From positions 1 to 64,000 of the forward strand of contig CAXMRP010000069.1 in assembly GCA_964196155.1 (NCBI GenBank): 64,000 bases of DNA, read 5' to 3'. Below the pieces are notes generated by a model. The model was not told the origin of the DNA. It saw nothing but the letters and a program-made list of their open reading frames with translations, and did no database searches. Numbering within the stretch: position 1 is the stretch's first letter; each line of letters opens with the position of its first letter. Of this stretch, positions 37,833 through 46,420 are shown piece by piece. Made by a program: the position numbers and the translations under genes. This DNA is from CAXMRP01 sp964196155 (GTDB lineage: Bacteria; Pseudomonadota; Alphaproteobacteria; Rhizobiales; Afifellaceae).

Positions 37833-40406
37833 TTATTCAGCCGCAACGGCAGCTACATCAGGCACTTCTGGAAGACGAATTGTTACCGTCGTGCCAACGC
37901 CAGTCGCCGATTCAATATCGATATAACCACCGTGTAATTCGACAAGGCTTTTGACAATGGACAGGCCAAGGCCGGCGCCCTTGCGATGGCCAGGCTGGCT
38001 GTGGCTTTCAAAGGCGTGAAAAACACTCGGCAGGATATCTTCCGGAATGCCGACGCCGTTATCGATAATCATGAACTCGACCCAGCCAGCATCCTTGTGA
38101 CCGCGGATTTCGATCCTCCCCCCGGCATTGGAAAAGCGAATGGCATTTGCCGCCAGATTGAAAAGGATTTGGCGAATTCGATTCTCATCAGCATGAAATG
38201 CGCCGATATCGTCCGGTATGCTGAGATCCAGTGTGATATTCTGCTCTTCCAGGCGATCACGTAGCCCATCCACTGCCGAATGGATTGTCTTGCCGATATC
38301 CACTTCACCGACTTCAAGCGCCATGATGCCGGCATCGACAGTCGCCAGGTCAAGAATGTCGTTGATGATGGCCAACAGAGCCGAGGACGATGATTCGATA
38401 TGGTCCATATACTCGCGTTGCTGGTCATTCAGCGAACCGATCGCTTCATCTGACAAAAGCTCAGTAAAGCCGATAATGGACGTTAGCGGCGAGCGCAATT
38501 CATACGATACATGCTGGATGAATTCCGACTTTAGACGATCCGCCGCTTCCAGCGCTTCGTTGCGCTCACTTAGTGCTTTTTGGACACGGACGGAATCGGT
38601 GACGTCGACAAACGCGATCATGGCCATGCCTTCCGGCAAGGCGACCGTCGCATAGTCAATCACGCTACCATCCGGGCGCTCCATGCGCCCATCCACCGGG
38701 TCGCCGCCATCCAATCCGGTGACGGCACCGCGAATATTGTCCCAGGTCTCGGCGTCGGCGTGAATTGCCAGGCAATTCTGAATGATCTCGGTAACGTGAG
38801 GTTCGGTCTCCAGCATATCTGGTGACATGCGCCAGATTTCTGCAAAGACTGGATTGAACAGGCGGAGGCGGCCATCGGAACCGAACACGGCAACACCTTC
38901 ACTTAGATGATCAAGGGTCTTGCCCTGGATGCGCGACAGGGCATTGACCCGGCTTTCCAGAGACAATTGTTCGGTGACATTTTCCAGAATGTAAGTCAGG
39001 CCATTTTCGGCGTTGGCGGTTGCGACGACGCGCAAGGTTCTGCCATCGGGAAGATGCCACCATTCCTCTCGCGGTTTGAGATTTGCGTATGCGGCCAGAT
39101 GGCTGTCCCGCCATTCACGATAATTGGCTTGTTCGGGCAATTTTCGCTCGCCGCGTAAATAGTCAAGGATTGCCGCTTCGCCCGCACCGACTTCACACAG
39201 ATGCGCCGGCAAGGACCAGAGTTCGCGAAATGCCGCGTTGGAAAACAACAAGTTACTGTCTGAATCAAACGCGGCAACGGCGGCAGTCAACTGATCTAAG
39301 GTGCGGGCATTGGATTCGGCCGTGACCTGGAATTCCCGCCGGATGGATTCCACTTCGGTGCGGTCGATCGCGATACCGATCGTACCGGAATCAACCGGCA
39401 CATCGATGACCTGCATACGCCGGCGCTCATCATCCATCTCGATTGAAACAATATTGGCGAACGGCCGCCCGACCCGGTGTTCATCTTTGATCGCATCGCG
39501 AATCTGGGGCTCCAGCATGTCCTTGCCGGCCATGATCGCGGTGCCCGGTGTCGTGGCGCTGACGGCATCAGCATAGGCCTTGTTGACCCATGTCAGACGG
39601 CCAGTTCTGTCGCGCCGCCACAGCGGGAACGGGATGTGATCGGACAAGGTACGCAGCGCATCCATCTCCGAAATGACGATGGCGGCTTGCGCTTTTAACT
39701 CCGCAAGGGTTTTTTGCTCGCCAGTGATTTCGCGGAAGCGAACAACAGCGCGCTTTCCAGCAGTTCGCCCGGTTACTTCCAGCATATCGCCCGTCGATGT
39801 GCGGACCGGGATCTGGAATCCTTCGCCGCCGCGCCTCAACCGGATCACCTGATCTTCCAGACGGCGACTTGAATCTTCGTGCAGCCAGCGACCGATGTTC
39901 AGGAATGCCTTGCGTTCAAAGGGCGCGCCAAGATTTTCCGGCAGGCTACCAACAACTTGCGGGCTGACATCGGCTGAGTCCCAGACAATACTTTTTTGAT
40001 CATCGATCGCCTGCATCGCCTGGCTGCGATCTAGCGCCGCCTCCAGTTCGACGATCCGGTTGTTGGCAAGTGGCAGCCGGTTATCGGCCTTCATGCGAAT
40101 AATCTGGCGAAATGCCAACGCCGCGGCCAAGGCAATACCACCGGTGACGGAGAGCAACAGAATATCCGGCAAATCGAGCCGCAAACCACTCAATTCGATG
40201 GCGCTGGTTGCAAATCCACCGAAGCCATTTGTGGGCAAGTCAATTGCAAAAACCGGTTTGCTACCGGCGGCACAGAATGCTGCGGTTGAATAAATAGGAA
40301 GGGCAACTGCCGACATCAGCTTGCGCAGGGTTCGTCGCCGTCGCAGACCGTGCGTATTCCGGCAGACATGCAATGCCAATCTTGTCTCCGCCGCCAGCCG
40401 AGCCAA
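37833..40406 (-). CDS. divL: DivL-type PAS pseudo-histidine kinase (Tyr in place of His)
   Basis: An 857-residue membrane sensor kinase from TTG 40406 (ATG 40316, MSAVALPIYS, is also possible). One or two N-terminal membrane segments (second at about 72-90) are followed by at least three PAS-like domains, then the dimerisation helix and a complete HATPase domain (NLAANAIRFS, IIDNGVGIP, GAGLGLSIVKSLVELHGG). The phospho-acceptor box reads HVSYELRSPLTS: Tyr635 (codon 38504-38502; Tyr605 from the later start) stands where His is normal. This is the hallmark of Caulobacter DivL, which regulates the CckA-CtrA cell-cycle pathway. It lies between ahcY and tsaE. Confidence 0.9.
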   Translation of the reverse strand: MARLAAETRLALHVCRNTHGLRRRRTLRKLMSAVALPIYSTAAFCAAGSKPVFAIDLPTNGFGGFATSAIELSGLRLDLPDILLLSVTGGIALAAALAFRQIIRMKADNRLPLANNRIVELEAALDRSQAMQAIDDQKSIVWDSADVSPQVVGSLPENLGAPFERKAFLNIGRWLHEDSSRRLEDQVIRLRRGGEGFQIPVRTSTGDMLEVTGRTAGKRAVVRFREITGEQKTLAELKAQAAIVISEMDALRTLSDHIPFPLWRRDRTGRLTWVNKAYADAVSATTPGTAIMAGKDMLEPQIRDAIKDEHRVGRPFANIVSIEMDDERRRMQVIDVPVDSGTIGIAIDRTEVESIRREFQVTAESNARTLDQLTAAVAAFDSDSNLLFSNAAFRELWSLPAHLCEVGAGEAAILDYLRGERKLPEQANYREWRDSHLAAYANLKPREEWWHLPDGRTLRVVATANAENGLTYILENVTEQLSLESRVNALSRIQGKTLDHLSEGVAVFGSDGRLRLFNPVFAEIWRMSPDMLETEPHVTEIIQNCLAIHADAETWDNIRGAVTGLDGGDPVDGRMERPDGSVIDYATVALPEGMAMIAFVDVTDSVRVQKALSERNEALEAADRLKSEFIQHVSYELRSPLTSIIGFTELLSDEAIGSLNDQQREYMDHIESSSSALLAIINDILDLATVDAGIMALEVGEVDIGKTIHSAVDGLRDRLEEQNITLDLSIPDDIGAFHADENRIRQILFNLAANAIRFSNAGGRIEIRGHKDAGWVEFMIIDNGVGIPEDILPSVFHAFESHSQPGHRKGAGLGLSIVKSLVELHGGYIDIESATGVGTTVTIRLPEVPDVAAVAAE

Positions 40407-40716
40407 TCACCCCCTTTTGGGGTTTTGTCCCGACCGGTCCCAGTCTGGTGCTGACCGGTATCCATTCGAAACCGCACTTGCCGGTGCCGAACGCCGGTGC
40501 CACACACTTTTAACGAACTGTCTATCCAGTTCTTGCCCCTGCCCCGGACAACCAGCCCCTGGCCGCCCCCGAATCACTTTGACCTTACCGGTTTCGACGA
40601 ATCGGGAAAAGCGGCAACCCTTTGGTCCGGTATATTGAATGCGATAACCCGGCTGGCGCGCCAGCAACGGATCGCGACAGGGGACGCGTCTGCGTTCAGG
40701 AGCGACGGCGACCCGG
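40407..40716 (-). other. 310-base gap between ahcY and divL
   Basis: I see no supported gene here. The gap holds a perfect 14-base palindrome (GCTGGCGCGCCAGC, 40652-40665), which has no loop and no T-run, and it may hold the divL promoter. If divL starts at ATG 40316, the gap is 400 bases. Confidence 0.5.
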
Positions 40717-42117
40717 TCAGTAACGGTAATGATCCGGCTTGAAGGGGCCGGATGTATCCACACCAAGATAGCCGGCCTGAGCGCTGGTCAGCGTGGTCAT
40801 GTGAACGTCGAGCTTTTCCAGATGAAGAGTGGCAACCTTTTCATCAAGGTGTTTGGGCAGGACGTGAACGCCGATCTCATAGGCATCGGCACGGGTCCAC
40901 AGTTCTATCTGGGCCAACACCTGGTTTGAAAAGGATGCGGACATGACAAAACTGGGATGGCCGGTGGCATTGCCAAGGTTGAGCAGCCGCCCTTCGGAAA
41001 GCAGCAACATGCGCTTGCCGTCAGGAAACTCGATCATGTCAACCTGGGGCTTGATGTTGTCCCATTTCATATTGGCCAGTGCGGCGACCTGAATTTCATT
41101 GTCGAAATGGCCAATATTGCCAACAATAGCCATGTCCTTCATGGCCCGCATGTGATCGATGGTAATGACGTCCTTGTTGCCGGTCGCAGAAATGAAGATA
41201 TCGGCGGTCGGCGCGACCTCTTCCAGACGGCGAACCTCAAAGCCATCCATGGCCGCCTGCAGCGCACAGATCGGATCGATCTCGGTGATGACGACCCGGG
41301 CGCCAGCGCCGCGCAGGGACAGGGCCGAGCCTTTGCCAACATCGCCATAGCCACAGACCACGGCAACCTTGCCGGCCATCATGACATCGGTCGCCCGCCG
41401 GATGCCATCTACGAGGCTCTCGCGGCAGCCATATTTGTTGTCGAACTTGGACTTGGTGACGGAATCGTTGACGTTGAACGCCGGGAACGGCAGTTCGCCG
41501 GCCTTGTGCCGCTCATAAAGCCGCAAAACGCCGGTGGTGGTTTCTTCCGACACGCCCTTGAGTTCTGCCCTGACGGTGGAATACCAATTCGGATCGCGGG
41601 CAATGCGGGCACGGATGGTTGCATAGAGCGCTTCTTCTTCCTCATTTTCGGGATTGTCGAGCACGGAGGGATCGGTTTCGGCCTGTGCGCCGAGCAGGAT
41701 CAATAGCGTCGCGTCACCGCCATCATCAAGAATGAGGTTGGCGGGTTCGCTGTCGGGCCATTCGAATATCCGGTCGGCAAAATCCCAATATTCGGTGAGG
41801 GATTCGCCCTTGTGGGCAAAAACCGGAATACCTGCGGCGGCGATCGCAGCGGCGGCATGGTCCTGTGTCGAGAAAATATTGCACGAGGCCCAGCGCACTT
41901 CCGCGCCAAGCGCTATCAGCGTTTCAATCAGCACTGCCGTCTGGATCGTCATGTGCAAGGATCCGGCAATGCGGGCGCCGGCCAACGGCTTTGCGCCGCC
42001 AAATTCGCGCCGAAGCGCCATCAGGCCCGGCATTTCTGTCTCGGCGATGGTAATTTCCTTACGGCCCCACCCGGCCATTGTGAGGTCCTTGACATCAAAA
42101 TTCCGCTCGTCTGTCAT
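40717..42117 (-). CDS. ahcY: Adenosylhomocysteinase (S-adenosyl-L-homocysteine hydrolase)
   Basis: An NAD-dependent enzyme that cleaves S-adenosylhomocysteine to adenosine and homocysteine, clearing the product inhibitor of methyltransferases. The 466-residue protein starts MTDERNFDVKDLTMAGWGRKEI. It has LHMTIQTAVLIETL, the NAD-binding VCGYGDVGKGSA loop, the FNVNDSVTKSKFDN active-site lysine region and the C-terminal PFKPDHYRY end that closes the NAD site in the partner subunit. Length fits the bacterial form. A short reading frame lies 16 bases upstream. I see no SAH riboswitch in the leader. Confidence 0.98.
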   Translation of the reverse strand: MTDERNFDVKDLTMAGWGRKEITIAETEMPGLMALRREFGGAKPLAGARIAGSLHMTIQTAVLIETLIALGAEVRWASCNIFSTQDHAAAAIAAAGIPVFAHKGESLTEYWDFADRIFEWPDSEPANLILDDGGDATLLILLGAQAETDPSVLDNPENEEEEALYATIRARIARDPNWYSTVRAELKGVSEETTTGVLRLYERHKAGELPFPAFNVNDSVTKSKFDNKYGCRESLVDGIRRATDVMMAGKVAVVCGYGDVGKGSALSLRGAGARVVITEIDPICALQAAMDGFEVRRLEEVAPTADIFISATGNKDVITIDHMRAMKDMAIVGNIGHFDNEIQVAALANMKWDNIKPQVDMIEFPDGKRMLLLSEGRLLNLGNATGHPSFVMSASFSNQVLAQIELWTRADAYEIGVHVLPKHLDEKVATLHLEKLDVHMTTLTSAQAGYLGVDTSGPFKPDHYRY

Positions 42118-42133
42118 TTTTCTTCATCCATTT

Positions 42134-42268
42134 TCACATGCCGGCCTGAACCAGTGCCGACAATTTCGGCACGTCGCTGGCCCGATCAGCGATCGATGCA
42201 ATCGGGCGCCCGGTTTGTTCCATCCGGGCGCGCGGTATCATGCCCGTCGATCTGGCGCAAGTGGACAT
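42134..42268 (-). CDS. Possible 44-residue small protein or leader ahead of ahcY
   Basis: A short frame begins ATG 42268 (MSTCARSTGMIPRARMEQTG...) and ends 16 bases before the ahcY start. AAAGAG lies about six bases before the ATG, and a TATAAA-like sequence overlaps that site, so a leaderless start is possible. The frame stays open to 42367, but the upstream part is unlike a protein start. I do not recognise the peptide. It might be a real microprotein, a regulatory upstream frame for ahcY, or chance. Confidence 0.3.
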   Translation of the reverse strand: MSTCARSTGMIPRARMEQTGRPIASIADRASDVPKLSALVQAGM

Positions 42269-42363
42269 AAAGAACTCTTTATATGATTGGATTATTTGTC
42301 TGAATTTACACCAAATACCCAGACAGATTCCCGCACGCTTCATTGAAGCTGTCGGCATGAAAA

Positions 42364-42936
42364 TCAATCGGCTTGAAGCGGTATCCTGGCGAGCAATGCA
42401 GCCAGCATAGCATCAAGACGATTGGCTGTGCCCTCATCCATTAGCTGGCCATCATCGGAAAATGCGCTGCCGGCGCGCGGCAGAAGCATCTGCTCTGGTA
42501 TGACCAATGCGCCGAGGCCGAGTTGCAGGGTTTGGCGCAGCATCATCAAGCCGCGCATGCCGCCAAACCCGCCGGGCGAAGCCGCCGCAAGGGCAAAGAC
42601 CGGCTTCTTGAACGGCGAAATATCCGGATCCTGAATACGGCTGATCCAGTCGAGGGTGTTCTTTAAAAGCGGTGGAATGCCAGCATTGTATTCCGGCGAC
42701 ACAATCACTATTCCCTGATGTGCGGAAAACAGCCGGGCCAGCTCCCATGCAGCGGCCGGCTGGCCATCCCGATTTTCTTCATCACCGTTGTAGATCGGCA
42801 TGGCGAAGTCCGTCAGAGATATTCTGGTGACATTGAGCGCGGCAAGAGCTGCTGTCTTTTCAGCTGCCATTGCCAGTTTTTCGTTTAGCGAACCGGTCCG
42901 CGTCGAACCGGGAACGAGCAAAATCTTCATCATCAT
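42364..42936 (-). CDS. NADPH-dependent FMN reductase family protein
   Basis: A 190-residue flavodoxin-fold reductase. The FMN phosphate-binding loop is PGSTRTGSLNEKLA near the N-terminus, and SPEYNAGIPPLLKNTLDWIS is the second family signature. Such proteins reduce flavin, quinones or chromate with NAD(P)H; which one cannot be told here. The start is one of three adjacent ATG codons (42936-42928) behind GGGAAAGGGAA. It lies between dnaJ and ahcY on the same strand, with gaps suggesting separate transcription. Confidence 0.88.
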   Translation of the reverse strand: MMMKILLVPGSTRTGSLNEKLAMAAEKTAALAALNVTRISLTDFAMPIYNGDEENRDGQPAAAWELARLFSAHQGIVIVSPEYNAGIPPLLKNTLDWISRIQDPDISPFKKPVFALAAASPGGFGGMRGLMMLRQTLQLGLGALVIPEQMLLPRAGSAFSDDGQLMDEGTANRLDAMLAALLARIPLQAD

Positions 42937-43030
42937 TCCCTTTCCCGTTACTTGTTTAAAAAGGAGCGGCGCGCCTGATCGTCAAGAATTGTCGGCGTTC
43001 CGCACGAGAAGGAACGATGTGACGCGGGAT

Positions 43031-44164
43031 TCAGCGCTCGCCAATCGTGTCGAGGAAATCGCGTACGCGGGCAAAAAATCCGCTGGATTCGGGATTGTTT
43101 TCCAGCGAGGAATTTTCTTCAAATTCCTTGAGCAGTTCGCGCTGGCGACGGGTCAGGCGGGTCGGTGTCTCGACAACGATCTGCACATACATGTCGCCGC
43201 GATCGCGCGAGCGCATGACCGGCATACCCTTGTCGCGCAGCCGGAACTGCTTGCCGGCCTGAGTGCCTTCGGGGACTTTAACCCGCGTGAGTTCGCCATC
43301 CACGGTGGGCACTTCAAACTGACCACCGAGCGCAACTGTCGTCATGGCAATCGGGACGCGGCAAAATATGTCGGCGCCGTCGCGCTGAAAGAACGCATGC
43401 GGCTTAATTGCGATAAAAATATAAAGATCGCCAGCGGGGCCACCGCGCAGGCCTGATTCGCCCTCGCCGCTCAGACGAATGCGCGTGCCTTCCTCGATGC
43501 CTGGCGGGATATTGACCGACAATGCGCGGGTTCGGTTCACCCGACCGGCGCCGGCGCAATCTTCGCACGGGTCGGAAATAACTTCGCCGCGGCCCTGACA
43601 GGCCGGGCACGTCCGTTCGATATGAAAGAAGCCGCCCTGGCTGGCCCGGACCCGTCCAGCGCCACCGCAGGTGGTACAAGATTTCGGGCTTGATCCAGCC
43701 TTGGCGCCCGAACCCGAACAAGCTTCGCATGCGACATTGGTTGGCACCTCGATTTCGACGCTCTTGCCGGCGAAGGCATCTTCAAGCGTGATTTCAAGAT
43801 TATAGCGCAGGTCATTGCCACGCTCGCGGCGTGACTGGCTGCCGCGTCCGCCGCCCATGAATTCGCCAAATATGTCATCAAAGATGTCGGCGAAAGAAGA
43901 GTATCCGCCACCGCCGCCGGCCCCGCCAAAGCCACCGCCCTCAAATGCCTGATGGCCGAACCGGTCATAGGCGGCCCGCTTTTGCGGATCTTTCAGGACT
44001 TCGTATGCCTCGCCGGCTTCCTTAAATTTGTGTTCTGCTTCCGGATCGTCAGGGTTGCGGTCGGGATGCAAATTCATGGCGAGCTTACGAAAGGCGGTTT
44101 TCAACGCTTTTTCATCGGCTTCCCGAGAGACGCCGAGTATTTCGTAATAATCGCGCTTGGCCAT
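43031..44164 (-). CDS. dnaJ: Chaperone DnaJ
   Basis: The Hsp40 co-chaperone that delivers substrates to DnaK and stimulates its ATPase. The 377-residue protein has a J domain (1-70, with HPD at 33-35), a Gly/Phe-rich linker (FEGGGFGGAGGGGGYSSF), four CxxCxGxG zinc-binding repeats (CEACSGSG, CTTCGGAG, CPACQGRG, CEDCAGAG) and two beta-barrel substrate-binding domains. Length and order are standard. It follows dnaK by 80 bases, with a strong hairpin between them. Confidence 0.98.
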   Translation of the reverse strand: MAKRDYYEILGVSREADEKALKTAFRKLAMNLHPDRNPDDPEAEHKFKEAGEAYEVLKDPQKRAAYDRFGHQAFEGGGFGGAGGGGGYSSFADIFDDIFGEFMGGGRGSQSRRERGNDLRYNLEITLEDAFAGKSVEIEVPTNVACEACSGSGAKAGSSPKSCTTCGGAGRVRASQGGFFHIERTCPACQGRGEVISDPCEDCAGAGRVNRTRALSVNIPPGIEEGTRIRLSGEGESGLRGGPAGDLYIFIAIKPHAFFQRDGADIFCRVPIAMTTVALGGQFEVPTVDGELTRVKVPEGTQAGKQFRLRDKGMPVMRSRDRGDMYVQIVVETPTRLTRRQRELLKEFEENSSLENNPESSGFFARVRDFLDTIGER

Positions 44165-44204
44165 GTTGGGACTTGTTCAGGCGGAAGAGGTAGGGGGCAG
44201 GATG

Positions 44205-44234
44205 AAACAGCCGGGGTCATATGCCCGGCTGTTT
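44205..44234 (-). terminator. Hairpin between dnaK and dnaJ
   Basis: A perfect 11-pair inverted repeat: AAACAGCCGGG (44205-44215) and CCCGGCTGTTT (44224-44234), with an eight-base loop. On the minus strand the 3' arm ends in TTT. It lies directly after the dnaK stop, so it could end part of the dnaK transcripts and lower dnaJ expression, or stabilise the dnaK 3' end. Confidence 0.65.
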
Positions 44235-44244
44235 TACTGGATGG

Positions 44245-46188
44245 TCAGGCGGATTTTTTTTGATCTTCGTCGTCTTCGGGAATTTCCTCAAAGTCGGCGT
44301 CCACGACGTCTTCGGTAACATCTTCGGCCGCATCGTCTGCGGCGTCATCGTCACCATCGCCGGCATCGTTCTCGGCTTCTTCCTGGGCTGCCTGATACAT
44401 GGCTTCGCCAAGTTTCATTGACGCCGCCGAAAGCACTTGCGATTTTTCTTCGATATCGTCTTTGTCGTCGCCTTCGATTGCGGTCTTGAGCCCGGCGACG
44501 GCGCTTTCGATGGCCGCCTTGTCTTCCTCGGATACCTTTTCGCCATAATCGGAAAGGGCTTTCTCCGATGAATGAACCAGCGCCTCGGCATGGTTTTTGG
44601 CCTCGACCGATTCGCGCCGCTCCTTATCTGCGTCGGCGTTAGACTCGGCTTCCTTGACCATGGCGTCTATCTCTTCATCAGACAAACCACCGGATGCCTG
44701 GATGCGGATCTGCTGCTCCTTGCCGGTGCCCTTGTCCTTGGCCGAGACATTGACGATGCCGTTGGCGTCAATATCAAACGTGACCTCGACCTGGGGAATG
44801 CCGCGCGGTGCCGGCGGAATGCCGACCAGATCGAACTGGCCGAGTATCTTGTTGTCGGCGGCCATTTCGCGTTCGCCCTGAAAAACCCGGATGGTGACCG
44901 CCTGTTGATTGTCCTCAGCGGTCGAGAATGTCTGGCTCTTCTTAGTCGGGATCGTGGTGTTGCGATCGATCAGCCGGGTGAAGACACCACCAAGGGTCTC
45001 AATGCCCAACGACAGCGGTGTAACATCCAGAAGCAGCACGTCCTTGACATCGCCTTGCAGGACACCGGCCTGAATGGCAGCGCCCATGGCGACAACCTCA
45101 TCCGGATTGACGCCCTTGTGCGGCTCTTTGCCGAACAGATTTTTGACTGTCTCTTGTACCTTTGGCATGCGGGTCATACCGCCGACCAGAACGACTTCAT
45201 CAATGTCGCCTGCCGACAGGCCAGCATCTTTCAATGCAGATTTGACCGGGCCGACCGTGCGCCCGACGAGATCTTCAACCAGCTGCTCGAACTTGGCACG
45301 GGACAGTTTCAGCGTCAGATGTTTGGGTCCGGACGCATCGGCTGTGATGTAGGGAAGGTTGATTTCGGTCTGCTGCGACGAGGACAGTTCGATCTTGGCT
45401 TTTTCCGCTGCTTCCTTCAGGCGCTGCAGGGCCAAAGCATCGGTGCGCAAATCGATCCCCTGCTCTTTCTTGAATTCGTCGGCCAGATAATTGACCAGCC
45501 GCATGTCGAAATCCTCGCCGCCGAGGAAAGTGTCGCCATTGGTCGATTTGACCTCAAACACACCGTCGCCGATTTCGAGAATGGAGATATCGAAGGTGCC
45601 GCCGCCAAGATCGTAGACAGCGATCGTCTGGCCTTCATGTTTGTCCATACCGTAGGCGAGCGCCGCCGCGGTCGGCTCGTTGATAATGCGCAGGATATCA
45701 AGCCCAGCAATCTTGCCGGCATCCTTGGTGGCCTGGCGCTGGGCATCATTGAAATAGGCGGGAACGGTGATGACCGCTTGTTCGACGCTTTCGCCAAGAT
45801 AAGATTCGGCAGTCTCACGCATTTTCTGCAGGATAATTGCCGAAATCTGGGACGGTGAATATTTGTCGTCGTCGGCCCTGACCCAGGCATCGCCATTATC
45901 GGCCTTGACTATCTTGTAGGGAACCAGTTTTTGATCTTCGGCAACCGTCGGGTCGTCGAAGCGCCTGCCGATCAAACGCTTGACTGCAAATATGGTACGC
46001 TCCGGATTGGTGACCGCCTGGCGCTTGGCCGGCTGGCCAACAAGACGTTCCTTGTCGTCAGTGAAGGCGACCATGGACGGAGTCGTCCGCGCGCCTTCGG
46101 AATTTTCGATCACTTTTGATGCTTTGCCATCCATGACGGCAACGCACGAATTGGTTGTTCCCAAATCAATGCCAATGACTTTCGCCAT
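44245..46188 (-). CDS. dnaK: Molecular chaperone DnaK (Hsp70)
   Basis: The major Hsp70 chaperone. From ATG 46188 (MAKVIGIDLGTTNSCVAVMDG), behind AAGGAG, it has 647 residues, a normal length. The actin-like ATPase domain has VPAYFNDAQRQATKDAG and VYDLGGGTFDISILE. The substrate-binding domain has LLDVTPLSLGIETLGG and NTTIPTKKSQTFSTA. The C-terminal lid ends in an Asp/Glu-rich tail, EIPEDDEDQKKSA. The open frame continues 93 bases upstream without Hsp70 similarity. An RpoH-like promoter lies at 46321-46352. Confidence 0.98.
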   Translation of the reverse strand: MAKVIGIDLGTTNSCVAVMDGKASKVIENSEGARTTPSMVAFTDDKERLVGQPAKRQAVTNPERTIFAVKRLIGRRFDDPTVAEDQKLVPYKIVKADNGDAWVRADDDKYSPSQISAIILQKMRETAESYLGESVEQAVITVPAYFNDAQRQATKDAGKIAGLDILRIINEPTAAALAYGMDKHEGQTIAVYDLGGGTFDISILEIGDGVFEVKSTNGDTFLGGEDFDMRLVNYLADEFKKEQGIDLRTDALALQRLKEAAEKAKIELSSSQQTEINLPYITADASGPKHLTLKLSRAKFEQLVEDLVGRTVGPVKSALKDAGLSAGDIDEVVLVGGMTRMPKVQETVKNLFGKEPHKGVNPDEVVAMGAAIQAGVLQGDVKDVLLLDVTPLSLGIETLGGVFTRLIDRNTTIPTKKSQTFSTAEDNQQAVTIRVFQGEREMAADNKILGQFDLVGIPPAPRGIPQVEVTFDIDANGIVNVSAKDKGTGKEQQIRIQASGGLSDEEIDAMVKEAESNADADKERRESVEAKNHAEALVHSSEKALSDYGEKVSEEDKAAIESAVAGLKTAIEGDDKDDIEEKSQVLSAASMKLGEAMYQAAQEEAENDAGDGDDDAADDAAEDVTEDVVDADFEEIPEDDEDQKKSA

Positions 46189-46320
46189 AATCTGCTCCTT
46201 TTTCGGCAGGCCGGTCGGACCCGTTTCGGCGTCCAATGCTGGAAGGTTGTCCCTTGCCGGCCCCCTGCCCCTGGTCGTCAATTAGCGCCGCCAGTTCTTG
46301 CGGCGACGCACGCGTTGACG

Positions 46321-46352
46321 CTCATATAAGAAGGTCGGCGGAAGCCCGCAAG
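46321..46352 (-). promoter_or_regulatory. dnaK: RpoH (sigma-32)-type heat-shock promoter of dnaK
   Basis: On the minus strand CTTG (46352-46349) is followed 18 bases later by CTTATATGAG (46330-46321). This fits the alphaproteobacterial heat-shock pattern as I recall it (CTTG, 17-18 bases, CYTATnTnnG). It would give a dnaK leader of about 125 bases. No CIRCE inverted repeat was seen. Confidence 0.6.
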
Positions 46353-46420
46353 CGCAGCAGTGGCGCGGTACCAAGAAAATTCAACCAGCCCATATCAGTG
46401 CCAGCAAGCTCTAAGTTGTC

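Noticed and set aside
42118..42363. SAH riboswitch in the ahcY leader
   Set aside because: I could not identify the conserved SAH-riboswitch core; the region contains a short reading frame and no clear stem set.
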